Assembly (NCBI RefSeq): GCF_011683915.1
Contig: NZ_JAAQPH010000005.1
Location: 248,001 to 312,000 of the forward strand
Source of the DNA: Pelagibius litoralis
GTDB taxonomy: Bacteria > Pseudomonadota > Alphaproteobacteria > Kiloniellales > Kiloniellaceae
Length of the DNA: 64,000 nt
Direction of reading: 5' to 3'
Shown here: piece by piece, positions 42,503-57,578 of the stretch
How positions within the stretch are numbered: position 1 is the stretch's first letter
Layout of the letters: each line of letters starts with the position of its first letter
The notes under the pieces: model-generated
The model's input: only the letters and a program-made list of their open reading frames with translations
Databases searched by the model: none
What the model was told of the DNA's origin: nothing
Translations under genes and position numbers: made by a program

Positions 42503-43699
42503 TCAAACCTGAACCGGCTCAAACACGGTCTGCGGTTTGCCGACTCCGCGCAACTGATGTTCGCCGCAGCTCGCAAAACCGACATCCGGCAGCAGCCCGG
42601 CGAAGTCGGACGACACCAGCAGGCGATGACCCAGAATGCCCGCCAGATCGGCCAGTCGGCTGGCCAGGTTCACGCCATTGCCCACGACCGTGTAGTCCAG
42701 ACGCGCGCCCGATCCGATGTTGCCATAGGCGACCTCACCGAAATGGAGCGCCACCTTGATGTCGAAACGCAAAGCCGCCGGCACCTCGGCCTGGTCCTCG
42801 GCCACCCGCCTGACGATCGCCTGCGCCGCCGCCAGGGCCTTGGCGCAGGCCGCCCGCTCGTCATCACCGGCCCCATAGATCGCCAGCACACCGTCACCGA
42901 TGTATTTCAGGACTTCGCCCCCCGCTTCTTCGATAGGCGGCACGACACTGTCGAAATAGCGGTTCAGCAGGACCACGGTTTCCTCGACGGTCAGGGCAGA
43001 GGAAAGCGTGGTGAAGCCGCGCATATCGGCAAAGACGATGGCGGCGCGCATCGGCACCACGTCGCCGCGCCGCACCTGGCCGGAGAGGATCCGGGCCTGC
43101 GGTTCCTCGCCGACATAGGTGCGCAGCGTCTCGTGCAGCAGAATCCAGACCCGGTTGATGTCCAGGACGATGGCGACAGAGTCTTCAAGGGCGCGCAGCA
43201 GGGCCAGGTCCGCGGCGCTGAAACCCTCGGGGTGGCGCGTCGCAAAGGTAAGACCGCCTTCGGCTCCGTCACGAAAGAAAACCGGCATGCAGATGTAGTG
43301 AGCGTAACCCCCGGCGCGCAGCTCGGCGACAACGCCAAAGGCGCCGTCATCGATTTCAGCGAGACGGAACTGCACCCAGTCACGGGTCCGGTGGGCCAGG
43401 GCATAGGGGCTCGCCTCATAGATCTCGTCGTTGCCCCAGCCAAATTCGAGAACCTTGATTCCTTCACCCCGGGCCCATTTGCGCCCAAGACCCTGCCGCA
43501 CTGCATGGAGCGTCGGGATGGCGCTGGTGAAACGGTCCAGCGGCACGCCGGCGTCGATCAGGCGTTGCACAAATCCTTCCACCGCATCATCCGGATCCTC
43601 CAGGAACCGGGCTTCGCCGATCAGCCAGTTCTGTATGGCCAGCGCTTTTGCCAGGACGTCCCGGTCCATGTCATCCAAAGATGACGCCTGAATGCTCAT
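42503..43699 (-). CDS. class III nucleotide cyclase with GAF-like sensory part
   Basis: A 398-aa signalling protein. The N-terminal two-fifths has a GAF-like fold (YICMPVFFRDGAEGGLTFATRH and AADLALLRALEDSVAIVLD). The catalytic domain begins near residue 215: FADMRGFTTL with the first metal Asp, LKYIGDGVLAIYG with Lys and the second Asp, then DYTVVGNGVNLASRL, which supplies the Asp, Asn and Arg needed for transition-state and base binding. All essential residues are present, and the Lys/Asp pair favours adenylate cyclase over guanylate cyclase. It has no membrane helix and no obvious operon partner. Confidence 0.9.
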   Translation of the reverse strand: MSIQASSLDDMDRDVLAKALAIQNWLIGEARFLEDPDDAVEGFVQRLIDAGVPLDRFTSAIPTLHAVRQGLGRKWARGEGIKVLEFGWGNDEIYEASPYALAHRTRDWVQFRLAEIDDGAFGVVAELRAGGYAHYICMPVFFRDGAEGGLTFATRHPEGFSAADLALLRALEDSVAIVLDINRVWILLHETLRTYVGEEPQARILSGQVRRGDVVPMRAAIVFADMRGFTTLSSALTVEETVVLLNRYFDSVVPPIEEAGGEVLKYIGDGVLAIYGAGDDERAACAKALAAAQAIVRRVAEDQAEVPAALRFDIKVALHFGEVAYGNIGSGARLDYTVVGNGVNLASRLADLAGILGHRLLVSSDFAGLLPDVGFASCGEHQLRGVGKPQTVFEPVQV

Positions 43700-43754
43700 T
43701 GTCGGATAGCCTGCTTGTTCGATTGATCTAGATCTTGGGACTCGGCCAGAAAAA

Positions 43755-44648
43755 TCAATGGCTTCGCTTAACGCCTCCCCCTAAAGAGACGACCGCGTTG
43801 CCGTGGTTCACGCAGGCCCTCATCAGGTCGATGCGCATCAGGTCCTCACCCAGAACAACCGGACCGGCAAAGTCCGCCGCCACCTCGTCGAGCAGCGCCT
43901 GACGGTCGCAGGCCGGCGGCACGAAGTGGGTCAGCGCCAGGCAGGCTGCGCCGGCCTCGGCGGCGATCTTGCCGACCTCGCTGGAGAGCGTGTGATAGCC
44001 CGCCACGTTGGCCACGGTCTCGGCGGAGCGGACGCCGGGCACCACCGGCATCTCGCGATGGACGAAGACCTCGTGAACCAGAAGGTCCGCACCTGCGGCC
44101 GCCTCGATCAGGGCCGGGCAACGCCGGGTATCGCCGGAGATCGCCAGCTTCTTGCCGCCGCCTTCAAAGACAAAGCCAAAGGCATGGCGCACCGGCTGAT
44201 GGTCGACCGGCACGACGGTGACGCGCAGTCCGCCGAGGCTCAAAACCTCATCGGCGGCGATCTCAGTTACCGCCACCTTCAGCGCAGCCGTCGAGGGGCG
44301 CTTCTCGTGGGCGATGCGCTGGCTCAACTCCGGCTCCCAGAGTGTCATCAGCCCCTCGACATAGCGCTTTGTGCCCGGCGGTCCGTAGATCGGCAGCGGC
44401 CGGTCGCGCCCCTGGTGCCAGGAGGAAACGATAAGCTGATAGAGATCGACCAGGTGATCGGAATGCAGATGGGTCAGTAGCAGCGCGTCGAGATCGCGCC
44501 CCGGCGTGCCGGCGGCAAGCAGGCGTTGGGTCACGCCGGAGCCGCAGTCGACCAGCACCGCGGTGCCGTCACTCAGGATCAGCTGCGCCGGCCCGTAGCG
44601 CTCCGTGGAGACCACCGGGCAACCGGTACCGAGAAAGACGAATTCCAT
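43755..44648 (-). CDS. metallo-beta-lactamase-fold hydrolase, RNase Z-like
   Basis: A 297-aa MBL-fold enzyme starting at ATG 44648. The first metal motif THLHSDH is near residue 62. Other ligands are in AISGDTRRC (Asp) and LTHFVPP (His). FLGTGCPVV at the start and YGPPGTKRYVEGL are typical of the RNase Z/arylsulfatase-like branch. The exosite of true tRNA 3' processing enzymes is not seen, so it may act on another ester or phosphodiester. Divergent from the EamA transporter. Confidence 0.87.
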   Translation of the reverse strand: MEFVFLGTGCPVVSTERYGPAQLILSDGTAVLVDCGSGVTQRLLAAGTPGRDLDALLLTHLHSDHLVDLYQLIVSSWHQGRDRPLPIYGPPGTKRYVEGLMTLWEPELSQRIAHEKRPSTAALKVAVTEIAADEVLSLGGLRVTVVPVDHQPVRHAFGFVFEGGGKKLAISGDTRRCPALIEAAAGADLLVHEVFVHREMPVVPGVRSAETVANVAGYHTLSSEVGKIAAEAGAACLALTHFVPPACDRQALLDEVAADFAGPVVLGEDLMRIDLMRACVNHGNAVVSLGGGVKRSH

Positions 44649-44803
44649 GGATGCGAAGGCTAGCGGCGTCGCAAACCGAAGCAAGGAAAAAGGGTTGCCA
44701 TCGGCGGCGGTTGTCTAAATTCTGGATGCTACCCTCAATATTTGAACCGGCTAAAACCGCTTATGTCTTTAGCGGTTCACGAAGCCGATCGAGCCCCACG
44801 CCA

Positions 44804-45697
44804 ATGTCACCTGCTCGTTCTCAAAAGGCCATGGGCGCGCAGTCAGCAACTCTGGTCATTGTCTTTTCCGCCGTCTGTTTCGGCTTGGCACCCTGGTTTG
44901 CGAAAGGGCTCTCGGAGGCCGGCCTTGCATCGTCAGCCATAGCGTTTTTCAGGTTTCTGACGTCGGCCTTGATTCTCCTGATCTTTCTCAGGTTCTCGCA
45001 CGAGAAGCGCAAAGCGACGTTCTGGGCCATCGGCTCCGGCATTGCGGTTGGCCTGGGATGGATTGGTTATGTCGAAGCTCTCAAAGCCGCTCCCGTCTCC
45101 ACGGTCGGCGTGATCTACATGACCTATCCCCTTTTCACGCTGCTGATCGCCTGGCTTTGGCTGAAACAACAACTCACCCTTCGCGCCGTCAGCGCCGGGA
45201 TGTTGATTTTGGCAGCCGCGTTCATCGCGCTCTCTCCTGCCGCTCTCGCGCCAAAAACCCTATGGGCAGCGCTTGCATGCCTTACTGCGCCCTTGTCGTT
45301 CGGATTTGCGATTTGCGTATTGGCCAGCAGGCTGCGAAGGCTTTCCGCCTTGGAGCGCGCCGCCGGCTTTTCCCTCGGCGCAGTTCTCGGACTCCTTCCG
45401 CTGATCTTAAGCCTGGAGCCCGGCGCGGTGATTCCGCGCGAGGCAGGTCAGTGGATGCTCATTCTTGGCATCTCGGTAGTGACGGCGCTGCTGCCGAACC
45501 TGTTGTTTGCTGCCGCTGCCCCCTTGGTCGGTGCGGGCCGCACCTCCATGGCGGGATCCATGGAGCTTCCGACCATGTTCGCGATCGGTTGGCTGGCATT
45601 CAACGAACCGATCGGGCTGTCGCAAGTCCTTGCCGGCGCTCTGGTCATCGCGGCAATCGTTCTGGCGCCTGTGGTGTCGCCCGACGATTGGCATTGA
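44804..45697 (+). CDS. EamA/DMT-family transporter
   Basis: A 297-aa inner membrane protein with ten hydrophobic segments in two EamA repeats, for example LVIVFSAVCFGLAPWFAKGL, VSTVGVIYMTYPLFTLLIAWLWLKQ and, in the second half, ELPTMFAIGWLAFNEP. Members export or import amino acids, nucleotide sugars or small metabolites. The substrate cannot be read from sequence. The frame is open to 44651, but the natural start is ATG 44804. It ends in front of the terminator shared with rpoD. Confidence 0.9.
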   Translation: MSPARSQKAMGAQSATLVIVFSAVCFGLAPWFAKGLSEAGLASSAIAFFRFLTSALILLIFLRFSHEKRKATFWAIGSGIAVGLGWIGYVEALKAAPVSTVGVIYMTYPLFTLLIAWLWLKQQLTLRAVSAGMLILAAAFIALSPAALAPKTLWAALACLTAPLSFGFAICVLASRLRRLSALERAAGFSLGAVLGLLPLILSLEPGAVIPREAGQWMLILGISVVTALLPNLLFAAAAPLVGAGRTSMAGSMELPTMFAIGWLAFNEPIGLSQVLAGALVIAAIVLAPVVSPDDWH

Positions 45698-45772
45698 GCC
45701 CCGACGGTCAGCGCCGCGAAAAGTGAACGCCATGGATGGCAAGGCTCGCTGTCCAGCAGCGCCGTCCAGCGA

Positions 45773-45800
45773 AAAGGGCCGCCCCGAAGGACGGCCCTTT
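45773..45800. terminator. intrinsic terminator downstream of rpoD and the EamA gene
   Basis: A hairpin with arms AAAGGGCCG (45773-45781) and CGGCCCTTT (45792-45800), plus partial inner pairing. On the minus strand it ends in TTTT about 30 bp after the rpoD stop, and on the plus strand in TTTC. It can serve both convergent genes. Confidence 0.85.
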
Positions 45801-45828
45801 CTCGAAATAACTCTGTACTGACTGAACT

Positions 45829-47910
<2,082 letters not shown>

Positions 47911-47992
47911 TCAGCCCACTACCTCAGATGCCATAGTCAGGGCGCTCAAAAGGGGCCGGGCTCATCAAAACCCTGCCGCCACGCCGTCGTTC

Positions 47993-49933
47993 TTAAGATT
48001 CTGCCTTATCGGCGGCCCTTTGAAGCATGGTCTCGAAGTGATCCAAATCCACTTTTCGTCCATCTTCCTCAAGCCGCAATTTCTGCCGAGCCTGGACCCG
48101 TTTCAACTGATCCGCCGTCATGTCCGTCGCCAGGGCCAGGGTCTCCTCCGCAAGCTGGGGTACCGACTGACGCTCACGCAACACCCCTAAAATGTGCAAC
48201 ACGGATTGCCGCGCCACCTCCGCTGAGGCGTCGGGACGGGCAAACCTGCCGTGAACATATACCTCCGAAGCCAGCAAGCCAGCCAAAACTCCGGAATACC
48301 CCTGTTCCGACAGGTGGCATTTCACACCTTCACTGTCAAGCTCCGGATAGCGCGCAAAGCAATCTATAAGCGCCTGCCGCAGGTCATTCAGGCCTTCACT
48401 GACGAAATCGATGCCCACGAGAGTCTCGACGAACTCAGTTAATAATTTGTTGTGATTGATCAGCGTGGCAAGGAGCAGTTGCTCGGTTCGCTGCGGTTTT
48501 AACAAATCAGCCGGTCCGCGATGCTTGGCCGGTGCCTCGGGCGGCCCCCAGTTCCGCGCACCCCAGCCGCCTCTTCCCGGCCCTCTGCGCCCCTGATTGC
48601 GCCCGCCGGGCCGCCAGTCCCGCCTTTGGCCGCCTCCCTGAGTGCTGCCGGCAAAGCTGAAAGCCTCGGCGAAACGGCGATCCATCTCCTGCCGGTAGTC
48701 TTCCCGCAACTCAGGGTCGCGAATTGCCTTCACCTGGTCGCGTAACGCGGCACGGATGGCCGCGCGGCGCTCCGGCGTGTCGCTGGGCTGCCCTTCGGTT
48801 GCCTTACGCCAGACCATCTCCGCCAGCGGCTGGGCCGCTTCCAGAACCGTGCGAAGCGCTGCCACGCCCTGGCTGCGGAGCAGGCTGTCCGGGTCTTCGC
48901 CTGACGGCAGAAGCGCAAACCGCAGGCTCTTGCCGGCCTGCAGCAGGGGCATGGCCCGCTCGGCAGCGCGAAACGCCGCCCGCTGCCCGGCCGTATCGCC
49001 ATCGAAACAGAGCGTCGGCTCGGGCACCAGCCGCCAGAGCGCGGTAATCTGGTCCTCGGTAACCGCGGTGCCCAGGGGAGCGACCGCCGCCGGAAAACCG
49101 CCCTCGGCCAGGGCGATCACGTCCATATAGCCCTCGGTCACCAGCAGCTCGCCGCTGTCGTGGGCGGCCTTGCGGGCGCGGGCCAGGTTGTAGAGCTCCC
49201 GGCCCTTGTGAAACAGCGCGGTTTCCGGCGAGTTCAGGTACTTGGCCTTGGACTCGCCCAGCGCCCGGCCGCCAAAGGCGATGACCCGCCCGCGCCGGTC
49301 GGTGATGGGAAAGATAACCCGGTGAAAAAAGTAGTCGCGCAGTTGGTCGTCGGCGCCGGCGGCCTCGGCCTCATTGCGCTTCACCAGCCCGGCTTCCAGA
49401 AGCTGATCCACGGTGATTCCGCGGGCCCGCAGGGCCTTGGCCAGCGCCCCGCGCTCACGCGGGGCAAAGCCCAGGCGAAAGGCCGCCACGGTCTGCGGCG
49501 CCAGGCCCCGGCCTTGCAGATAGTCACGCGCCTCGCGCCCGGCCTGGCTGGCCAGTTGCTCCTCGAACCAGGCCGCGGCGGCTTCCAGCACGTCGATCAG
49601 CCCGGCGCGCTTTTCGGCCCGGGCCCGGTCCTGCGGACTGTCCTGGGGCACCGTCATCCCGGCCTGACCGGCCAGGCGCTCGACAGTTTCCGGAAAGCTC
49701 AAGCCCTCGGTGTTCATCACGAAATCAAAGGCGCTGCCGTGCACGCCGCAGCCGAAGCAGTGGTAAAAGCCCTTCTCGTCGCTGACCGTGAAGGAGGGCG
49801 ACTTCTCGTTGTGGAAGGGGCAGAGGCCGCTGTGTTCGCGCCCGCGCTTGATCAGCTTCACCTTGCGCCCGACCACCTCCGAAAGGGTCAGGCGGTTGCG
49901 CAGTTCATCAAGAAATTCAGGCGGGAAAGCCAT
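47993..49933 (-). CDS. dnaG: DNA primase
   Basis: Primase, 646 aa, makes RNA primers at the replication fork. The N-terminal CHC2 zinc domain has CPFHNEKSPSF and FHCFGCGVHG-like residues. The catalytic Toprim domain has LLVTEGYMDVIAL and CFDGDTAGQRAA. The C-terminal helicase-binding domain includes PQRTEQLLLATLINH. A Gly/Arg-rich linker (about residues 430-460) separates the core and the C-terminal domain. ATG 49933 is preferred over the GTG at 49939. It is upstream of rpoD and downstream of yqeY, the usual arrangement. Confidence 0.97.
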   Translation of the reverse strand: MAFPPEFLDELRNRLTLSEVVGRKVKLIKRGREHSGLCPFHNEKSPSFTVSDEKGFYHCFGCGVHGSAFDFVMNTEGLSFPETVERLAGQAGMTVPQDSPQDRARAEKRAGLIDVLEAAAAWFEEQLASQAGREARDYLQGRGLAPQTVAAFRLGFAPRERGALAKALRARGITVDQLLEAGLVKRNEAEAAGADDQLRDYFFHRVIFPITDRRGRVIAFGGRALGESKAKYLNSPETALFHKGRELYNLARARKAAHDSGELLVTEGYMDVIALAEGGFPAAVAPLGTAVTEDQITALWRLVPEPTLCFDGDTAGQRAAFRAAERAMPLLQAGKSLRFALLPSGEDPDSLLRSQGVAALRTVLEAAQPLAEMVWRKATEGQPSDTPERRAAIRAALRDQVKAIRDPELREDYRQEMDRRFAEAFSFAGSTQGGGQRRDWRPGGRNQGRRGPGRGGWGARNWGPPEAPAKHRGPADLLKPQRTEQLLLATLINHNKLLTEFVETLVGIDFVSEGLNDLRQALIDCFARYPELDSEGVKCHLSEQGYSGVLAGLLASEVYVHGRFARPDASAEVARQSVLHILGVLRERQSVPQLAEETLALATDMTADQLKRVQARQKLRLEEDGRKVDLDHFETMLQRAADKAES

Positions 49934-50184
49934 GGGCACCCAATGCCTATACGAGAGATATTCAGAGTCTACGGCGAAGAGCCCGGTTCAACGTCGGATG
50001 CAGACCGAAATCGGGGACTCCAAGCGCCGGGTCCACCAGACTATCAAAGATCGGCGGGTTGCCGACAAATAAGAAAAGTGCCGCCCGCTGCCATATCTGG
50101 GGCTGAAAGCGTGCATAAACTGTGGAAAGCCTGTGGGTTACGTCTGAAGAACGGGGATAAGCCCAGCGCGCGCTCAAGCAGCAC

Positions 50185-50625
50185 CTACGCCAGCCGCATC
50201 TTCAGCCAGGAAACCGGGTCGCTGGCGCTTTCCTCGACGACTTGAAAGCCGAAACCCTCGTAAAGGCGCTTTGCGACAAGGTTGGGCGCGTCGGTCTTCA
50301 GTTCGACCGGCCGGCCGATGGCCGCCAGAACATGAACCAGAAGCGCCCGGCCGATACCCTTTTGCTGATGCGCCGGACTCACGAAAAGATTGTGCAGGAA
50401 CCAGTAGTCCGGCGCTTCCCAGACCGATGCGAAGGCCAGAATACCGCCCTCTTCATCCTCGGCGACCCAGAGCTTCTCGCCGTAGGAGGAGCCGGCAAAC
50501 TCCGCCAGATCGTACTCCCTCGGGTCCCAGTGGAAGGCGGCGCGGCGGGCTTCGCGGTAGATCTGCGCACAGGCCGGCCGATCCGCTTCGCAGGCCGGGC
50601 GCAGAAGCGGCCAGGAAGGCGGCAA
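50185..50625 (-). CDS. GNAT-family acetyltransferase
   Basis: A 146-aa GNAT protein with motif A in LFVSPAHQQKGIGRALLVHVL and a late AKRLYEGFGFQVVEE. The start is TTG 50625, two bases after the yqeY stop, so it is coupled to yqeY. Aromatic residues in FHWDPREYD suggest a small-molecule substrate. Between its end and dnaG lie 251 bp with no clear gene. Confidence 0.85.
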   Translation of the reverse strand: MPPSWPLLRPACEADRPACAQIYREARRAAFHWDPREYDLAEFAGSSYGEKLWVAEDEEGGILAFASVWEAPDYWFLHNLFVSPAHQQKGIGRALLVHVLAAIGRPVELKTDAPNLVAKRLYEGFGFQVVEESASDPVSWLKMRLA

Positions 50626-50627
50626 AC

Positions 50628-51083
50628 TCAGACCAAGGCTTCCTTCACGATGCCGCTGGCCTTGCCGAAGTCCATGCGGCCGGGGAAGCGCTCCTTCAGG
50701 GTGCCCATGACCCGGCCCATGTCCTTGACGCTGGCGGCCTCAAGCTCGGTAATCACCCCTTCGATGGCCGCGCGCATGTCCATCTCGTCCATCTGCTTGG
50801 GCAGGAAGCGCTCGATCACCTCGATCTCGTCGGCCTCGCGCTTGGCCAGTTCCTCGCGCTTGCCCTTGGTATACATTTCAATGGAATCATGGCGCTGGCG
50901 GACCATCTTCTGAAGCATCTCCAGAATGGCCTCGTCGCCGACACCGTCGCCGTTGCCCTTGCCACGCTCGGCGATATCGCGATCTTTCAACGCCGCCAGA
51001 ATCAGGCGCAGGGTGGAGGTGGCACACTCCTCCTTGGCCTTCATCGAGTCTTTCAGGGCGTCACTCAGACGGGTGCGCAACAT
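50628..51083 (-). CDS. yqeY: GatB/YqeY-domain protein
   Basis: A 151-aa all-helical protein of the YqeY family (PF09424), related to the tail of the amidotransferase subunit GatB that contacts tRNA. Conserved are LKDSMKAKEECATSTLRLILAALKDRDI, IEVIERFLPKQM and MGRVMGTLKERFPGRMDFGKAS. Its own function is not settled. Position next to dnaG-rpoD is conserved in many bacteria, and it is divergent from carA here. Confidence 0.95.
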   Translation of the reverse strand: MLRTRLSDALKDSMKAKEECATSTLRLILAALKDRDIAERGKGNGDGVGDEAILEMLQKMVRQRHDSIEMYTKGKREELAKREADEIEVIERFLPKQMDEMDMRAAIEGVITELEAASVKDMGRVMGTLKERFPGRMDFGKASGIVKEALV

Positions 51084-51262
51084 TGGATGGTTTTCCCTCT
51101 ACCTCGCAAGGCGCGGGAGGTTAGCTCAATTGATCCGAAATGGCAAAACCGTTGTGGCAAGCTAAGTTATTGAAAAATATCAATTATGGACTTTTGGTAA
51201 GGCTTGACCAAGCAGGGCCTTTCCCTTAAACATCAGGCCGCCTGCGTTCGAGGATCCGCTTC

Positions 51263-52487
51263 ATGAAGGCTGTCAAATCCAGTTCCAACCCGTCCGGTCA
51301 GGACGGGCCGCAATTTGCTGCGCCAAAGCCCGGTTTCGGCGAGGCCGCGCTGGTTTTGGCCGACGGCACCCTGTTCCGCGGCAAGGGGCTGGGCGCAACC
51401 GGCCATGCGGTGGGCGAGGTCTGCTTCAACACCTCGATGACCGGCTATCAGGAGATCGCCACCGATCCTTCCTATGCCGGGCAGATCATCACCTTCACTT
51501 TTCCCCATATCGGCAACGTCGGCACCAATGCCGAGGACATTGAAACGAAGACCCCCGCCGTGCGCGGGCTGGTGCTGCGCGCCGCAGTGACCGAGCCGTC
51601 GAGCTGGCGCGCCGCCCAGCATCTGGATACCTGGCTGAAATCCCACAATCTGGTGGGCCTGGCCGGAGTCGATACCCGGGCGATCACCCGGCGTATCCGT
51701 GAACTGGGCGCGCCCAAGGGCTGCATCGTGCACTTCGCGGACAACGAAAATACGGCCGATGTCGCCGCCTTGCAGGGCCGGGCCGCCGACTGGCCGGGGC
51801 TGGAGGGCATGGACCTCGCCGCCGAAGTCTCCTGCCGGCAGACCTACAAATGGTCGCAGACCAACTGGGCGCTGGGCCGGGGCTACGGCGACCTGGGCCA
51901 GGCAAGGCACCGCGTCGTCGCCGTCGACTTCGGCGCCAAGCACAACATCCTGCGCTGCCTGGCGAGCTTGGGCTGCGACGTCACGGTGGTGCCGGCCGAC
52001 GCCTCGGCCGAGGACATTCTGGGCCACGATCCCGACGGCATCTTCCTCTCCAACGGCCCGGGCGACCCGGCGGCGACCGGCGTCTACGCCGTGCCGACGG
52101 TCAAGGCGCTGATGGACAGCGGCCTGCCGATCTTCGGCATCTGCCTGGGCCATCAGATCCTCGCCCTGGCGCTGGGGGCGCGGACGGAAAAAATGCACCT
52201 GGGCCATCGCGGCGCCAACCATCCGGTGAAGGACCTGGAGACCGGCCGGGTGGAGATCACCAGCCAGAACCACGGCTTCCAGGTATTGGCCGACAGCCTG
52301 CCCAAGGGCATCGAGGAGAGCCATGTCTCGCTCTTCGACCGCTCCAACGAGGGCCTGCGCGTTACCGGCCGGCCGATCTTTTCCGTGCAGTACCACCCTG
52401 AGGCCTCACCCGGCCCGCAGGACAGCCATTACCTTTTCCAACGCTTCGTCGACATGATCGAAGCAGAGAAAGCCGCCAAGCCAAAGA

Positions 52488-52504
<17 letters not shown>
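51263..52504 (+). CDS. carA: carbamoyl-phosphate synthase small subunit
   Basis: The glutaminase subunit, 413 aa, supplies ammonia to CarB for arginine and pyrimidine synthesis. The N-terminal domain has [20 protein letters not shown]. The class I amidotransferase domain has [14 protein letters not shown] with the nucleophilic Cys, and [11 protein letters not shown] with the His-Glu pair. ATG 51263 follows AGGATCC. The 3' end overlaps carB by 17 bp, giving tight coupling. A 180-bp spacer separates it from yqeY. Confidence 0.97.
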
Positions 52505-55763
<3,259 letters not shown>

Positions 55764-55839
55764 TGTTGCAGGCTTTACAGCCTCGCCAAATCAGGCACAC
55801 TTGTTCTCTTAGGCATAAAGAAACATCAGGCTTGCTCCC

Positions 55840-56316
55840 ATGAGCGACAAAGTACCAATGACGGCTCAAGGCTATACCGACCTTGAGGAAGAACTGCGTT
55901 ATTTGAAGACCACGGCGCGGCCGGCGGTGATTCGTGCAATCGCCGAGGCCCGCGAGCACGGGGACTTGTCCGAGAACGCCGAATACCACGCCGCGCGTGA
56001 ACGCCAGAGCTTCATCGAAGGCCGGGTGATCGAGCTTGAGGACAAAATCGCCCGGGCCGAAGTCATCGACGTCGCCACCCTGGACGGCGACACCGTGAAG
56101 TTCGGCGCCACCGTGACCCTGGTGGACGAAGACACCGACGCCGAAACCGCCTACCAATTGGTGGGGGAAACCGAAGCGGACGTGAAAGCCGGCCGCCTGG
56201 CCATCACCGCGCCCCTGGCCCGTGCCCTGATCGGCAAGGAGGTCGGGGATTCGGTCGAGGTGATGACCCCCGCCGGCTCCAAGGCCTACGAAATCCTGAA
56301 AGTCCAATACGTCTGA
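55840..56316 (+). CDS. greA: transcription elongation factor GreA
   Basis: A 158-aa Gre factor that rescues backtracked RNA polymerase by stimulating transcript cleavage. The N-terminal coiled coil has [18 protein letters not shown] and the tip acidic pair in [16 protein letters not shown]. The C-terminal FKBP-like domain has [21 protein letters not shown]-like residues. It follows carB by 76 bp, as in many alphaproteobacteria, and is convergent with a GNAT gene 27 bp later. Confidence 0.97.
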   Translation: MSDKVPMTAQGYTDLEEELRYLKTTARPAVIRAIAEAREHGDLSENAEYHAARERQSFIEGRVIELEDKIARAEVIDVATLDGDTVKFGATVTLVDEDTDAETAYQLVGETEADVKAGRLAITAPLARALIGKEVGDSVEVMTPAGSKAYEILKVQYV

Positions 56317-56343
56317 GACCGGCCTGTCCGAGCAGGTTTCGCG

Positions 56344-56877
56344 TCACGCAGGCTTTTGCGTGAGCTCCAGCACGGCCTCGCACTCGCCGTCGATGACGCG
56401 GCCGGTTCTGACGAAACCGCAACGCCGGTAGAACGGTTCGGGCCCGCCTTCGGCATCGACAAAGGTAAGATAGAGACGGGCATAACCGCTCGCCCTTGCG
56501 ATCCGGATCAGGACATCCATGAGCCGGTAACCGATGCCCTTGCCCTGATGCTGCTGGCCGATCATCAGCCGCCAGATGAAAAGACCGTCCTGCCAGTCCG
56601 CGGCGCCCGGGTCGGCGCCGACCGGATCGTCATTGCGAAGATCATGCAGCATGACAAAACCGACCGCCTCGCCATCCAGACAGACCGCCCGGAACCAGGC
56701 GCCCTCGTGGTAGTGCCCCTGGACAATCGACTTCGCGTTGTCGGCGACGAAACGCTCCTGGCCCTCCGCCAGCTTCAGCTTCAGCACCGCGAGATAGTTG
56801 TCGACATCGATCTCGACCAACCGCAGCGCGTCATCGGGGGACGGGTTGTAGAGGATTTGAGATTCAGGAATCGCCAT
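56344..56877 (-). CDS. GNAT-family acetyltransferase, diamine-type
   Basis: A 177-aa acetyltransferase. Motif A is LMIGQQHQGKGIGYRLMDVLI, followed by YLTFVDAEGGPEPFYRRCGF. The beginning with NYLAVLKLKLAEGQERFVADN and the HDLRNDD and IWRLMI strands resemble spermine/spermidine acetyltransferase-like proteins; the substrate is inferred. The frame is open to 57093, but ATG 56877, 14 bp after the Lrp stop, is the true start. Confidence 0.88.
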   Translation of the reverse strand: MAIPESQILYNPSPDDALRLVEIDVDNYLAVLKLKLAEGQERFVADNAKSIVQGHYHEGAWFRAVCLDGEAVGFVMLHDLRNDDPVGADPGAADWQDGLFIWRLMIGQQHQGKGIGYRLMDVLIRIARASGYARLYLTFVDAEGGPEPFYRRCGFVRTGRVIDGECEAVLELTQKPA

Positions 56878-56891
56878 CAACCGACGGCCAC

Positions 56892-57389
56892 TCAGTCCGC
56901 CGCCGGCTCCAGGCCCTGATCGACATCGATCGGCACGCCAGGGGTCGACTTGGCGGTACGGATAACCTGGATGGTCTTCACCGTCACCACGTGGGGGGCG
57001 GAGGTCAGGCGCTGGGTCAGCTCGTTCTCGTGGGCGGTGTTGCGCGCCACCAGGCGCAGCACGAAGTCGTCCGGCCCGCGGGCCATGTGGCATTCGCGCA
57101 CCTCCGACCAGCCGCCGACCAGGTTCTCGAACTCGTTCAGCACCGCTTCGGACTGGCTGTCGAGGCCGATCAACGCGAAAAAGGTCACCTCGAAGCCCAG
57201 AGCCTCGGCCTGCAGATCGGCGTGATAGCCGCGAATGAAGCCCGCCTCTTCCAAGGCGCGGACGCGGCGCAGGCAGGGCGGCGCGGAAATTCCCGCCCGC
57301 CGGGCCAGTTCCACATTGGTGATGCGCCCGTCCTCCTGCAGGTCCTGAAGGATCTGCAGGTCAATTCGGTCCAGTTTGACCCGACGCAT
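56892..57389 (-). CDS. Lrp/AsnC-family transcriptional regulator
   Basis: A 165-aa feast/famine regulator. The helix-turn-helix is at residues 5-55 (LDRIDLQILQDLQEDGRITNVELARRAG, PPCLRRVRALE). The RAM ligand domain follows (VTFFALIGLDSQ, then ECHMARGPDDFVLRLVA). ATG 57389 follows GAGGTGCC. It is expressed with the downstream GNAT gene, so amino acid or amine sensing is possible. Ligand unknown. Confidence 0.93.
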   Translation of the reverse strand: MRRVKLDRIDLQILQDLQEDGRITNVELARRAGISAPPCLRRVRALEEAGFIRGYHADLQAEALGFEVTFFALIGLDSQSEAVLNEFENLVGGWSEVRECHMARGPDDFVLRLVARNTAHENELTQRLTSAPHVVTVKTIQVIRTAKSTPGVPIDVDQGLEPAAD

Positions 57390-57578
57390 AGGCACCTCGT
57401 GGAAACGCTGTGGATTAGCGGTTGTTAAAAGATCGCGCCCCTGCGGATGAGCCGCGCGCAACAATATTACCGACCGGCCGAGTCGGTGCAAGCCTGTTCG
57501 GCGCCGATTACCTGTGTGTAAAACACGCCCGGCGGCAGGCTTGCACGCTGCCGGGCGCGCGGCCATAGTCGCGCCGCC

